Below are positions 30,352 to 37,283 of a stretch of 64,000 nucleotides of DNA, piece after piece; the first letter of the stretch is position 1, and each line of letters opens with the position of its first letter. Below the pieces are notes generated by a model. It was given only the letters and a program-made list of their open reading frames with translations, made no database searches and was not told where the DNA came from. The position numbers and the translations under genes were made by a program. This DNA is from Knoellia locipacati (GTDB taxonomy: Bacteria; Actinomycetota; Actinomycetes; Actinomycetales; Dermatophilaceae): NCBI RefSeq assembly GCF_007992835.1, contig NZ_BKBA01000003.1, forward strand, positions 1-64,000, given 5' to 3'.

Positions 30352-30357
30352 TAGCCT
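30352..30357 (+). promoter_or_regulatory. -10 box of the TRIC-like gene
   Basis: TAGCCT ends 6 nt before GTG 30364, which indicates a leaderless message and decides between GTG 30358 and GTG 30364. Confidence 0.5.
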
Positions 30358-30363
30358 GTGGCC

Positions 30364-30999
30364 GTGAACTCGCTCGCCATCCCCCTGTGGCTCGACGTGG
30401 TCGCCGTCGGGTTCGGCGGGCTGGCCGGCGCCCTCGCCGCGCGTCGTCAGGGCTTCGACATCGTCGGCGTGCTGTTCCTCGCCGTCATCGGCGGTCTCGG
30501 CGGCGCACTGCTGCGTGACCTCCTACTCCAGGTGCCGGTCCGGGCGCTCACCTCACCGGGGCTGCTGCCGTCGGCATTCATCGGCGGTGTGCTCGTCGCC
30601 CCGCTGCTCAAGATCGTGGGCCCGTTGCGCTTCCGTCGCGACGTCGCGTTCACCCTGCTCGACGCCATGTCCCTCGCGATGTACTCGATCCTCGGCACCG
30701 ACCGCGCCATCACGGTCGGGCTGCCGCCGATCTCGTGCGTCTTCGTCGGCACGGTGGCCGGGGTCGGCGGCGCGCTCATCCGCGACGTCCTCATCAACAC
30801 CACACCCGAGCACTTCAAGCCCGGCTCGTTCTACGTGCTCGCCGCGATCCCGGGCTGTGTGGCGTACTTCGTGCTCCGGGCGTTCGAGCTGCCCGTCCTC
30901 GTCTCGGCGCTCGTCGGGATCGGCGTCGTCATCGCCATCCGCATGTCCTCCTGGTCCCTCGACTGGCAGACCGGACGACGCGCGAGGTCCGCGCGCTGA
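30364..30999 (+). CDS. trimeric intracellular cation (TRIC) channel family protein
   Basis: A 211-residue membrane protein of the former UPF0126 group. Two repeats each carry a Gly-rich helix: AVIGGLGGALLRDLLL in the first and GTVAGVGGALIRDVLIN in the second, with FTLLDAMSLAMYSILG between. Prokaryotic TRIC proteins form trimers that conduct K+ and Na+. It has about seven helices and a short basic tail (RRARSAR). A single gene, divergent from the MFS gene. Confidence 0.88.
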   Translation: MNSLAIPLWLDVVAVGFGGLAGALAARRQGFDIVGVLFLAVIGGLGGALLRDLLLQVPVRALTSPGLLPSAFIGGVLVAPLLKIVGPLRFRRDVAFTLLDAMSLAMYSILGTDRAITVGLPPISCVFVGTVAGVGGALIRDVLINTTPEHFKPGSFYVLAAIPGCVAYFVLRAFELPVLVSALVGIGVVIAIRMSSWSLDWQTGRRARSAR

Positions 31000-31026
31000 C
31001 GGACGCGCGGTCACGGCATACCGGCG

Positions 31027-31722
31027 TCAGACCGCCTCGAGGACGAAGAAGAGGAAGCAGATGAACGCCTCCCCCTCGAAGCCGGGCGGGCGCAGCTCGT
31101 CCGGGGTGTCGGGTGCGAGCGGCGGCTCGCTGACGACGCCGATGCGGAAGCCGGCCCGGGTGAACGCGTCGGTCATCGTGCTCAGCGGGCGGTGCCAGAA
31201 GGTGAGGAAGACCTCCCGGCCATCAAAGAGGTAGTCCTCGGTGTAGCGGGTGACCGCGAAGTAGTCGGCGTCCGGATAGACGACCGCGTATGCCGTGGGG
31301 TGGTTGACCACGACCACGAGACGCCCGCCGGGCCGCAGGACGCGGCGCAGCTCGACGAGCGGAGCGGTCCAGTCCTCGAGGTAGTGCAGGACGAGGGAGC
31401 AGATGACGTCGTCGAACTCGCCGTCCCCGTAGGGCAGCGGCGCGGCGAGGTCGAGCACGCGCAGGTCGGCGTCGTCGCCGAGCCGCTCGCGGGCGAGGTC
31501 GACCATGGCGGCGCTGACGTCGAACCCGGCGACGTCGGCTCCTCCGGCACGCATCGACTCCATGAGCGGGCCCGAACCGCAGCCGGCGTCGAGGACCCGG
31601 CGACCCGTGACGTCGCCGGCGAGGCCGACGACCGCCGGTCGCGCGTAGTGGGCGTTGAACAGGCCCTTTTCGTTCTCCGCCGCATAGGCCGCCGCGAAGT
31701 CGTCGTAGTCCGTCGTCGTCAT
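31027..31722 (-). CDS. class I SAM-dependent methyltransferase
   Basis: A 231-residue methyltransferase with motif I RRVLDAGCGSGPLMESM, acidic loop VAGFDVSAAMVD, DDVICSLVLHYLEDW and RPGGRLVVVVNHP. The N-terminal DYDDFAAAYAAENEKGLFNAHYARPAV is typical of small-molecule methyltransferases with unknown substrates. The C-terminal ICFLFFVLEAV is unusually hydrophobic. A single gene with no informative neighbours. Confidence 0.85.
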   Translation of the reverse strand: MTTTDYDDFAAAYAAENEKGLFNAHYARPAVVGLAGDVTGRRVLDAGCGSGPLMESMRAGGADVAGFDVSAAMVDLARERLGDDADLRVLDLAAPLPYGDGEFDDVICSLVLHYLEDWTAPLVELRRVLRPGGRLVVVVNHPTAYAVVYPDADYFAVTRYTEDYLFDGREVFLTFWHRPLSTMTDAFTRAGFRIGVVSEPPLAPDTPDELRPPGFEGEAFICFLFFVLEAV

Positions 31723-31849
31723 GTCTCCCCCTGGCTGACTGAGTGGACGTCCTTCCTACCGGTATGCCGCACGCGCACCAAGCCGACAGGCCTTCACCTC
31801 CCGAGTCGCGACCGTGGACATTCCTGTCGAAGGGGCGACACACTGGGGC

Positions 31850-32050
31850 ATGGACACGGGGAAGCGGTTCACGTGCAGGGTCGGGTGGCACCACTGGCAC
31901 GTCGTGACCGGGGAGAGCATGCAGGTCCGGGTGTGCGCCAACTGCGGCCGGCGCCGCCACCACCGGGACCTGCCCGGCCAGAAGTCGCCAGCCGCCAGCT
32001 GGGGGATGAACTACACCGGTGGCGGCGGCCTCGGCGGCGACGGCTCCTGA
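31850..32050 (+). CDS. small Cys/His-rich protein
   Basis: A 66-residue protein starting at ATG 31850 (an alternative ATG at 31814 adds 12 residues). It has FTCRVGWHHWHVV followed by VCANCGRRRHHRDLPG, so Cys and several His residues could hold one zinc ion, and then a Gly-rich tail. This looks like the short zinc-finger proteins of unknown role common in actinobacteria. Divergent from the methyltransferase gene. Confidence 0.55.
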   Translation: MDTGKRFTCRVGWHHWHVVTGESMQVRVCANCGRRRHHRDLPGQKSPAASWGMNYTGGGGLGGDGS

Positions 32051-32192
32051 TCCCGACGTCGAAGGTCAGACATTGGCGTCTCTGGTGCGCCCGCGGGCTC
32101 GGTGCTGCCAGGGGCGCGACAGGGCGCGCGATCCGCAGCACCGACGGCGATGGTGAGGCATGCTTCGCCCTCGGCCCGACGACGAGGGCTTG

Positions 32193-32207
32193 ACCCTCGA
32201 GCAGGGT
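32193..32207. promoter_or_regulatory. possible operator of the MerR gene
   Basis: ACCCT-cgagc-AGGGT within TTGACCCTCGAGCAGGGTGA, 20 bp before the start of the MerR-type gene. MerR proteins bind inverted repeats between the -35 and -10 boxes. TTGACC could be a -35, but I cannot see a convincing -10. Confidence 0.4.
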
Positions 32208-32226
32208 GAGACAGGAGGGTGCAGGC

Positions 32227-33264
32227 GTGGAGAACGAACTGCTCGGCATCGGCAAGGTCGCGGCCCTCAGCGGGCTACCCGTCAGCGCGTTGCGCTTCTA
32301 CGACGGAGCCGGCGTCCTGGCACCGAGCCTGGTCGACCCGTCGTCCGGGTACCGCTACTACGAGCCGGCCCGGGTCGCGCAGGCCCGGCTGGTGGCGCAC
32401 CTGCGCCGCGTGGGGCTGCCGCTGGACGACATCAGGACGGTCGTGACCGACCCGACCCAAGCGGGTCCGGTCCTGGCCGCCCACCTCGGCCGGCTCGAGG
32501 CCGGACTGGCCGACGCCCGCAGGGAGATCTCCATCGTCCATCGCCTGCTCGACACCACGGAGACCCCCATGCACCGCTGCACCCTTCCCGCTGTCGACCT
32601 CGTCCGCGCCCTGCGCGAGGTCCGGTATGCCGTCTGCGACGACCCGGACCAGCCTCGCCTGCACGGCATCTACCTCGACAGCGAGCCCGGCCGCGTCCGG
32701 GTCGTCGCCACCGACCGGCACCGGCTCGCCACCAGCGCGGTCGTGACGTCGGAACCGACCGACCTGCACCTGCTGCTCCCGACACCCGCCGTCGACGAAC
32801 TGCTCGACAGCGACGTCTCAGGCTCGATCGAGGTCCTCAGCGGCGACGGGACGGTCACCCTGTCCGGCGCGGGCTGCACCGTCACGGCGGAGGTCCCCGA
32901 CGTCGACTTCCCGTCCTACCGGGTCCTCCTCGAGCACGGGCGTCGGGAGGTCCCCGTCGACGCGGCCGCCCTGCGGACCGACCTCGCCACCGGAACCACC
33001 ACGACGCTCACCCGCGACGACGGCGTCGGCTACGAGGTCAGCCTGCTCAGCGTCGGCGAGCACGGGGTGCGCGTCGGGCCGACCGACGAGCCGGACGCGC
33101 TCACGGTGGCGGTCAACCGCGACTTCCTCCTGCAGGCCCTCGAGGCCGGTGACCAGCTCACCCTCGGGCTCGACGACCCGATCACGCCCCTGGCGATCCG
33201 CGACCCGGCGCGCGACGGCACCTCGTCGGTCCTCATGCCGGTCCGGCTCGACCAGCCCGCCTGA
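32227..33264 (+). CDS. MerR-type regulator fused to a DnaN sliding-clamp-like domain
   Basis: A 345-residue protein starting at GTG 32227, with AGGAGG 8 nt upstream. Residues 1-115 are a MerR winged helix and coiled coil: LGIGKVAALSGLPVSALRFYDGAGVL, GYRYYEPARVAQARLVAHLRRVGLPL. The remaining 225 residues resemble domains 2 and 3 of the beta sliding clamp: LHGIYLDSEPGRVRVVATDRHRLA (the DnaN motif LxGxxLE...LxxVATDGHRLA), VPDVDFPSYRVLL (EFPDYxxLL) and the final VLMPVRL (the DnaN ending LIMPMRL). Ordinary MerR proteins bind a ligand or metal with the C-terminal part. The clamp likeness suggests a ring or dimer surface, or use of the fold for ligand sensing. Confidence 0.85.
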   Translation: MENELLGIGKVAALSGLPVSALRFYDGAGVLAPSLVDPSSGYRYYEPARVAQARLVAHLRRVGLPLDDIRTVVTDPTQAGPVLAAHLGRLEAGLADARREISIVHRLLDTTETPMHRCTLPAVDLVRALREVRYAVCDDPDQPRLHGIYLDSEPGRVRVVATDRHRLATSAVVTSEPTDLHLLLPTPAVDELLDSDVSGSIEVLSGDGTVTLSGAGCTVTAEVPDVDFPSYRVLLEHGRREVPVDAAALRTDLATGTTTTLTRDDGVGYEVSLLSVGEHGVRVGPTDEPDALTVAVNRDFLLQALEAGDQLTLGLDDPITPLAIRDPARDGTSSVLMPVRLDQPA

Positions 33265-33321
33265 CGGTCCGCCGGCACGGGCGAGCGGTCCACCCGGCGA
33301 CCGGGAGCGGCAACAGCCACG

Positions 33322-33389
33322 GTTGTCGGGGGTTGCTCGACGCGTCGGGGTGTCATTCCACCCCGACTCGTCACGCTGCCCCCGACAAC
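33322..33389. repeat. 68-bp nested inverted-repeat element
   Basis: Outer arms GTTGTCGGGGG (33322-33332) and CCCCCGACAAC (33379-33389) are perfect 11-bp inverted repeats. Inside them GTCGGGG (33344-33350) pairs with CCCCGAC (33361-33367). It lies between convergent genes and could be a terminator or a small REP/MITE-like element. No second copy was found in the window. Confidence 0.6.
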
Positions 33390-33437
33390 CGGACGGCACC
33401 GGGGCGCCCGAGGTGGGCGAACGGCATACGACCGCTG

Positions 33438-34628
33438 TCAGGCCTCGTGGATGGGCGACTTCGGGAGCTTGCGGACCTTGGCCCGGCGCCGCCGGCGCTC
33501 GGGGATCATCGAGCGCATCTCCTCGAGCTTGCCGAAGCAGAGCAGGCGGTCCTGGGCCTCGAGGGCGGTGCGCCGGCGTGGGTTGGGGATGACCGAGGTG
33601 CCGCGGTGCAGCGTGAGCACGGTGATGTCGCGCTCCTCGAGCCCGGACTCGGCGATCGTCTTGCCGACGAGGTCCGCGGAGCCGTGGACGACGAGCTCGG
33701 CTACGCCGTAGCCGGTCGAGACGGTGAGCCGCTGGCGCACGTCGATCTCGGGGAAGGCGACCTGGTTGCCGATGTAGTCGATGATCGCGCCGGCGACGTC
33801 GAGCTTGGTCGCGGCCTCGATGCCCTCGAGCCCCGGTGAGGAGTTGACCTCCATGACCTGCGGCCCATCGGCGCCCTCGAGCATGTCGACACCGGCGACG
33901 CGCAGCCCCATGATCTGGGCCGAGCGCACGGCGGCCTCCTCGAACGCCGGGTCGAGCGTCACGCCCTCGACCGAACCGCCGCGGTGGACGTTGGAGCGGA
34001 ACTCGTCACCGTGCGCGGTCCGCCGCATCGCGGCCACGACGCGGTCACCGACGACGAGGGCGCGGATGTCGCGGCCCTTGCTCTCCTTGACGAAGCTCTG
34101 GATGAGGACGTTCTGGCTCGTGCTCTGCAGGGTCTCGATGATCGCCTCGGCGACCTTGTTGTCGGGCGCGAGGATGACGCCGATGCCCTGGGTGCCCTCG
34201 AGCAGCTTGATGACGACGGGGGCGCCGCCGACCCGCTCGATCGCGGCCGGCACGTCGGCCCGGTTGCGCACGAAGGTCGTGGCCGGCATACCGATCTGGT
34301 GGCGCGAGAGGATCTGGGTCGCGCGGAGCTTGTCGCGCGAGTTCGAGATCCCGTTGGCGGTGTTAGGGGTGTAGACGTCCATCTGCTCGAACTGGCGCAC
34401 CACGGCCGTGCCGAAGTAGGTGACCGAGTTGCCGATGCGCGGCAGGATCGCGTCGTAGTCCGAGAGCGTCCGGCCGCGGAACTGCAGGTCGGGCTCGGGC
34501 CCCGACAGGTCGATCGCGAAGCGCAGGGTGTTGAGCACCTTGACGTCGTGCCCGCGGTCGAGGGCGGCGGTACGCAGGCGCTGGGTCGAATAGGCCCGGG
34601 GCGCGCGCGAGAGGATCGCTAGCTTCAT
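33438..34628 (-). CDS. rimK: RimK-type ATP-grasp amino-acid ligase with C-terminal TrkA-C-like domain
   Basis: A 396-residue protein. Residues 1-290 form the RimK ATP-grasp enzyme: MKLAILSRAPRAYSTQRL, the RIGNSVTYFGTAVVRQFE segment, ATP site VVIKLLEGTQGIGVILA, LIQSFVKESKGRDIRALVVGDRVVAAMRR, and metal ligands in QVMEVNSSPGLEGIE. RimK adds glutamates to ribosomal protein S6 in Escherichia coli; relatives build other gamma-glutamyl chains. The C-terminal 90 residues (VAELVVHGSADLVGKTIAESGLEERDI...RLLCFG) match the RCK_C/TrkA-C fold. It is divergent from a retropepsin-like protease gene and an aspartoacylase-like gene, its usual genomic partners. Confidence 0.9.
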   Translation of the reverse strand: MKLAILSRAPRAYSTQRLRTAALDRGHDVKVLNTLRFAIDLSGPEPDLQFRGRTLSDYDAILPRIGNSVTYFGTAVVRQFEQMDVYTPNTANGISNSRDKLRATQILSRHQIGMPATTFVRNRADVPAAIERVGGAPVVIKLLEGTQGIGVILAPDNKVAEAIIETLQSTSQNVLIQSFVKESKGRDIRALVVGDRVVAAMRRTAHGDEFRSNVHRGGSVEGVTLDPAFEEAAVRSAQIMGLRVAGVDMLEGADGPQVMEVNSSPGLEGIEAATKLDVAGAIIDYIGNQVAFPEIDVRQRLTVSTGYGVAELVVHGSADLVGKTIAESGLEERDITVLTLHRGTSVIPNPRRRTALEAQDRLLCFGKLEEMRSMIPERRRRRAKVRKLPKSPIHEA

Positions 34629-34653
34629 GTGGGGTACCTGCAAGGATGGTCGG

Positions 34654-35133
34654 ATGTCCGGAGCAACCCATCAAACCATCCGTGTCGGATGGCGTGAGTG
34701 GGTGCGTATGCCGTCCGCGGACGTCCCATGGATCAAGACGAAGATCGACACCGGTGCCCGGTCGTCGGCGGTCCACGCGTTCGACCTCGAGAGGTTCGAG
34801 CGCGAGGGCGAGCCGTGGGTGCGCTTCTCGATCCACCCGTGGCAGGCGACCGACGAGGACCCGGTCGTGCTCGAGCGCCCGGTCGTCGACGAGCGCGTCG
34901 TGCGCTCCTCCAACGGCTCGTCGGAGCCGCGGCTCGTCGTCGAGCTCGAGATCGTCCTGGCCCGTCGCCGGCTCACCACCGAGGTCACGCTGAGCCGTCG
35001 CGACGAGATGGGCTTCCGGATGCTCATCGGGCGCGAGACGCTGCGCCACGGCTTCCTCGTCGACCCCGCGGAGTCCTATCTCGGCCCGCGCCCCAAGGTG
35101 CACTTCCGGCGCCGCAACCGAGGACGCGCATGA
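34654..35133 (+). CDS. RimB/retropepsin-like 'ATP-dependent zinc protease' family protein
   Basis: A 159-residue aspartic-protease-fold protein. The active-site motif is KIDTGARSSAVHAFD (D-T-G-A); VVRSSNGSSEPR and MLIGRETLRHGFLVDP complete the family pattern. Despite the name, the fold is retropepsin-like. In Pseudomonas the homologue RimB is encoded next to rimK and acts on modified S6, so here it probably trims or controls the RimK product. Start ATG 34654; the RimK ATG at 34628 faces the other way only 25 bp off, so the two promoters must overlap the opposite coding starts. It overlaps the next gene by 4 bp. Confidence 0.87.
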   Translation: MSGATHQTIRVGWREWVRMPSADVPWIKTKIDTGARSSAVHAFDLERFEREGEPWVRFSIHPWQATDEDPVVLERPVVDERVVRSSNGSSEPRLVVELEIVLARRRLTTEVTLSRRDEMGFRMLIGRETLRHGFLVDPAESYLGPRPKVHFRRRNRGRA

Positions 35134-36170
35134 GCCCTGCCGCCCGGCCGTCGTTCGCGATCGGCACCGTCAAGATCCGCCCCGGTCACGCCCGCGAGAT
35201 GGGGCTGCCGATCACCAAACTCGTCACCGGCGCCGAGGTGACGCTGCCCGTGCGCGTCCTCCACGGCCGCCAGGACGGGCCCGTCGTGTGGCTCGACGCC
35301 GCCATCCACGGCGACGAGGTCGTCGGGGTCGAGGTCATCCGCCGCGTCCTCGCGACGCTGTCCCCCAGGACCCTGCGCGGCACGCTCGTCGCATTGCCGA
35401 TCGTCAACGTCCACGGGTTCATGTCGGGCGACCGCTACCTGCCCGACCGCCGCGACCTCAACCGGTCGTTCCCGGGGTCCCCCCGCGGCTCGCTCGCCGG
35501 GCGCATCGCGCACCTCATGATGCGCGAGGTCATCGACAAGTGCGAGGTCGGCATCGACCTCCACACCGGCTCCGACCGCCGCACCAACCTGCCCCAGATC
35601 CGGGCCGACCTCGACGACCCGCGCACGCGGTCGCTCGCCGAGGCCTTCGGCGCCCCGGTGATGCTCCACGCCAAGCTGCGCGACGGCTCGCTGCGCGCGG
35701 CCGCCCGCGAGCGCGGTGCCACGGTGCTGCTCTTCGAGTCCGGCGAGGCGATGCGCTTCGACCAGTGGGCGATCGAGGCCGGGGTCACCGGTGTGCTGCG
35801 CGTCCTCGCGGCGCTCGACATGATCGACCCGGTCGCCGACGCCAGCCCCACGCAGAGCCTCGTGAGCCGACGCAGCGGCTGGGTCCGGGCCGGGCGCAGC
35901 GGGATCGTGCACCTCGACGCCACGCTCGGCCAGCGCGTCGAGGTCGGCGACCGACTCGGTGGGCTCAGCGACTCCTTCGGGAAGACACTGCGGCTCGTGC
36001 GCGCCGACCGGGCCGGGCTCGTCATCGGCCGGACCACGGCACCGCTCGTCAACCGCGGCGACGCACTCGTCCACATCGCCGACATCGAGGGCGCCGAGCC
36101 TCCGGGCGTGCCGGACCACCCCGATGCCGCCGAGGCCTTCGACGCCCTCGACGAGATCCCGGTCCTCTGA
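35130..36170 (+). CDS. succinylglutamate desuccinylase/aspartoacylase family zinc hydrolase
   Basis: A 346-residue M14-like deacylase. Zinc ligands are His and Glu of AAIHGDEVVG and His of GIDLHTGSDRR; substrate Arg/Asn residues are in DRRDLNRSFPG; the general base Glu is in VLLFESGEAMR. The C-terminal 100 residues form a barrel-like domain (GWVRAGRSGIVH...VEVGDRLGGL). It removes acyl or amino-acyl groups from small molecules or peptides. Start ATG 35130 is coupled to the protease stop. Together with RimK and the protease it suggests a cycle of adding and removing amino acids; the substrate is not known. Confidence 0.88.
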   Translation: MSPAARPSFAIGTVKIRPGHAREMGLPITKLVTGAEVTLPVRVLHGRQDGPVVWLDAAIHGDEVVGVEVIRRVLATLSPRTLRGTLVALPIVNVHGFMSGDRYLPDRRDLNRSFPGSPRGSLAGRIAHLMMREVIDKCEVGIDLHTGSDRRTNLPQIRADLDDPRTRSLAEAFGAPVMLHAKLRDGSLRAAARERGATVLLFESGEAMRFDQWAIEAGVTGVLRVLAALDMIDPVADASPTQSLVSRRSGWVRAGRSGIVHLDATLGQRVEVGDRLGGLSDSFGKTLRLVRADRAGLVIGRTTAPLVNRGDALVHIADIEGAEPPGVPDHPDAAEAFDALDEIPVL

Positions 36171-36204
36171 CCCTCCGGTGCTCCTGCCCCCCCTCATCCC
36201 CCTT

Positions 36205-36307
36205 GCGTCCGCAACCTTGGTCGCGAACCCGACCACCTTTGCGGACGCAACCGGCCGGCATACGCGAACGTCCGCAACCCTGGCCGCGAACCCGACCACC
36301 TCTGCGG
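36205..36307. repeat. two-copy 38-bp direct repeat with terminal inverted repeats
   Basis: Copy 1 (36207-36244) and copy 2 (36270-36307) differ at only three of 38 positions and are 63 bp apart. Copy 1 is bounded by perfect inverted repeats GCGTCCGCAA (36205-36214) and TTGCGGACGC (36239-36248), so it can fold into a stem with a 24-nt loop. A related, weaker GCGTCCGCAA...GGTTGCCGGACGC occurs at about 39408-39447. A copy of GTATGCCG lies between the two units (36256-36263). Confidence 0.75.
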
Positions 36308-36364
36308 GTGCAACCCGGCACCCGATGTGCCGTGCGTCACGCGGCTGTGGAAGCGTAGGCGCCC

Positions 36365-37153
36365 GTGGACACAGTCGACGTGCTCGAGCTCATGAAGCAG
36401 GTGGCCGCCGAGGTCATCACCCCGCGGTTCCGCTCCCTCGCCGACGGTGAGGTGATCGAGAAGAACCCCGGTGACCTCGTCACCGTCGCCGACCGCGAGG
36501 CCGAGGTGCTCCTCACGGCAGCACTTAACGCGGCCTACCCCGACGCGGTCGTGCTCGGCGAGGAGGCCCACGCGGCCGACCCGAGCATCCTCGAGCGCTA
36601 CACGGCGGCCGAGCACGCGTTCACCGTGGACCCGGTCGACGGCACCAAGAACTTCGTCCACGGCAGCCCCGACCACGCCGTGATGATCGCCGAGACCAAG
36701 GGCGGCCAGACCGTCCGCGGCTGGATCTGGCAGCCCGAGCACGAGGTCGCCTGGGTGGCCGAGCTCGGCGCCGGCGTCGAGCGCAACGGCGAGCGGATGA
36801 CCCGTCAGCCGGTCGGCCCCGACGAGGACCCTCGGGGAGCCACCTCGATCTGGTCGCTGCGCGGCCACGCCCTCGCCGACCTCCCGGCGCTCCAGCCGTC
36901 GTGGGTCTGCTGCGGTGTCGACTACCCCAAGCTCATCGAGGGCGCGGTCGACTTCATCCTCTACAGCCGCTCCAACGCCTGGGACCACGCACCCGGCTCG
37001 CTCATGGTCGCCGAGGCCGGCGGACACGTCGGTCACCTCGACGGTCTCGCCTACGGCCCGCGCTCGACCCAGCCCGGACTCATCGTGGCCTCCGACCGGA
37101 CGACGTATGCCGCTGTCGCCCGCCGGATGCCGCAGGACGTCACCTCCCGCTGA
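36365..37153 (+). CDS. inositol monophosphatase family protein
   Basis: A 262-residue Mg2+-dependent phosphatase. Metal-binding motifs: LVTVADREAE, VLGEEAHA, TVDPVDGTKNFVHGSP and, near the end, NAWDHAPGSLMVAEAGGHV. The family includes inositol-1-phosphatase, histidinol-phosphatase HisN and fructose-1,6-bisphosphatase-like enzymes, and sequence alone does not separate them here. GTG 36365 is the start; a -10 is not certain. A GTATGCCG copy falls within codons Tyr-Ala near the C-terminus. Confidence 0.88.
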   Translation: MDTVDVLELMKQVAAEVITPRFRSLADGEVIEKNPGDLVTVADREAEVLLTAALNAAYPDAVVLGEEAHAADPSILERYTAAEHAFTVDPVDGTKNFVHGSPDHAVMIAETKGGQTVRGWIWQPEHEVAWVAELGAGVERNGERMTRQPVGPDEDPRGATSIWSLRGHALADLPALQPSWVCCGVDYPKLIEGAVDFILYSRSNAWDHAPGSLMVAEAGGHVGHLDGLAYGPRSTQPGLIVASDRTTYAAVARRMPQDVTSR

Positions 37154-37160
37154 CCCGGCC

Positions 37161-37283
37161 GCGACGACCGGATGTGACCAATTGGTCGATTGTCGTCGAC
37201 CGCGACGACCAGATGTGACCAATTGGTCGATTGTCGTCGGGCGCGACGACCGGATGTGACCTATTGGGCGGTTGTGGTCGACG
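37161..37283. repeat. three tandem 41-bp repeats with a 12-bp palindrome
   Basis: Units begin at 37161, 37202 and 37243 with GCGACGACC. Each of the first two contains the perfect palindrome GACCAATTGGTC (37176-37187, 37217-37228); the third has the degenerate GACCTATTGGGC. The array lies between convergent genes. The third unit runs into the end of the leftward gene, supplying its TAG stop and last codons. Confidence 0.85.

Noticed and set aside
33322-33389. insertion sequence or MITE
   Set aside because: There are inverted repeats but no transposase, and no clear target-site duplication could be seen; kept only as a repeat element.
36205-37283. CRISPR array
   Set aside because: The repeats at 36.2 and 37.2 kb are two and three units only, with no variable spacers of constant size and no cas genes.
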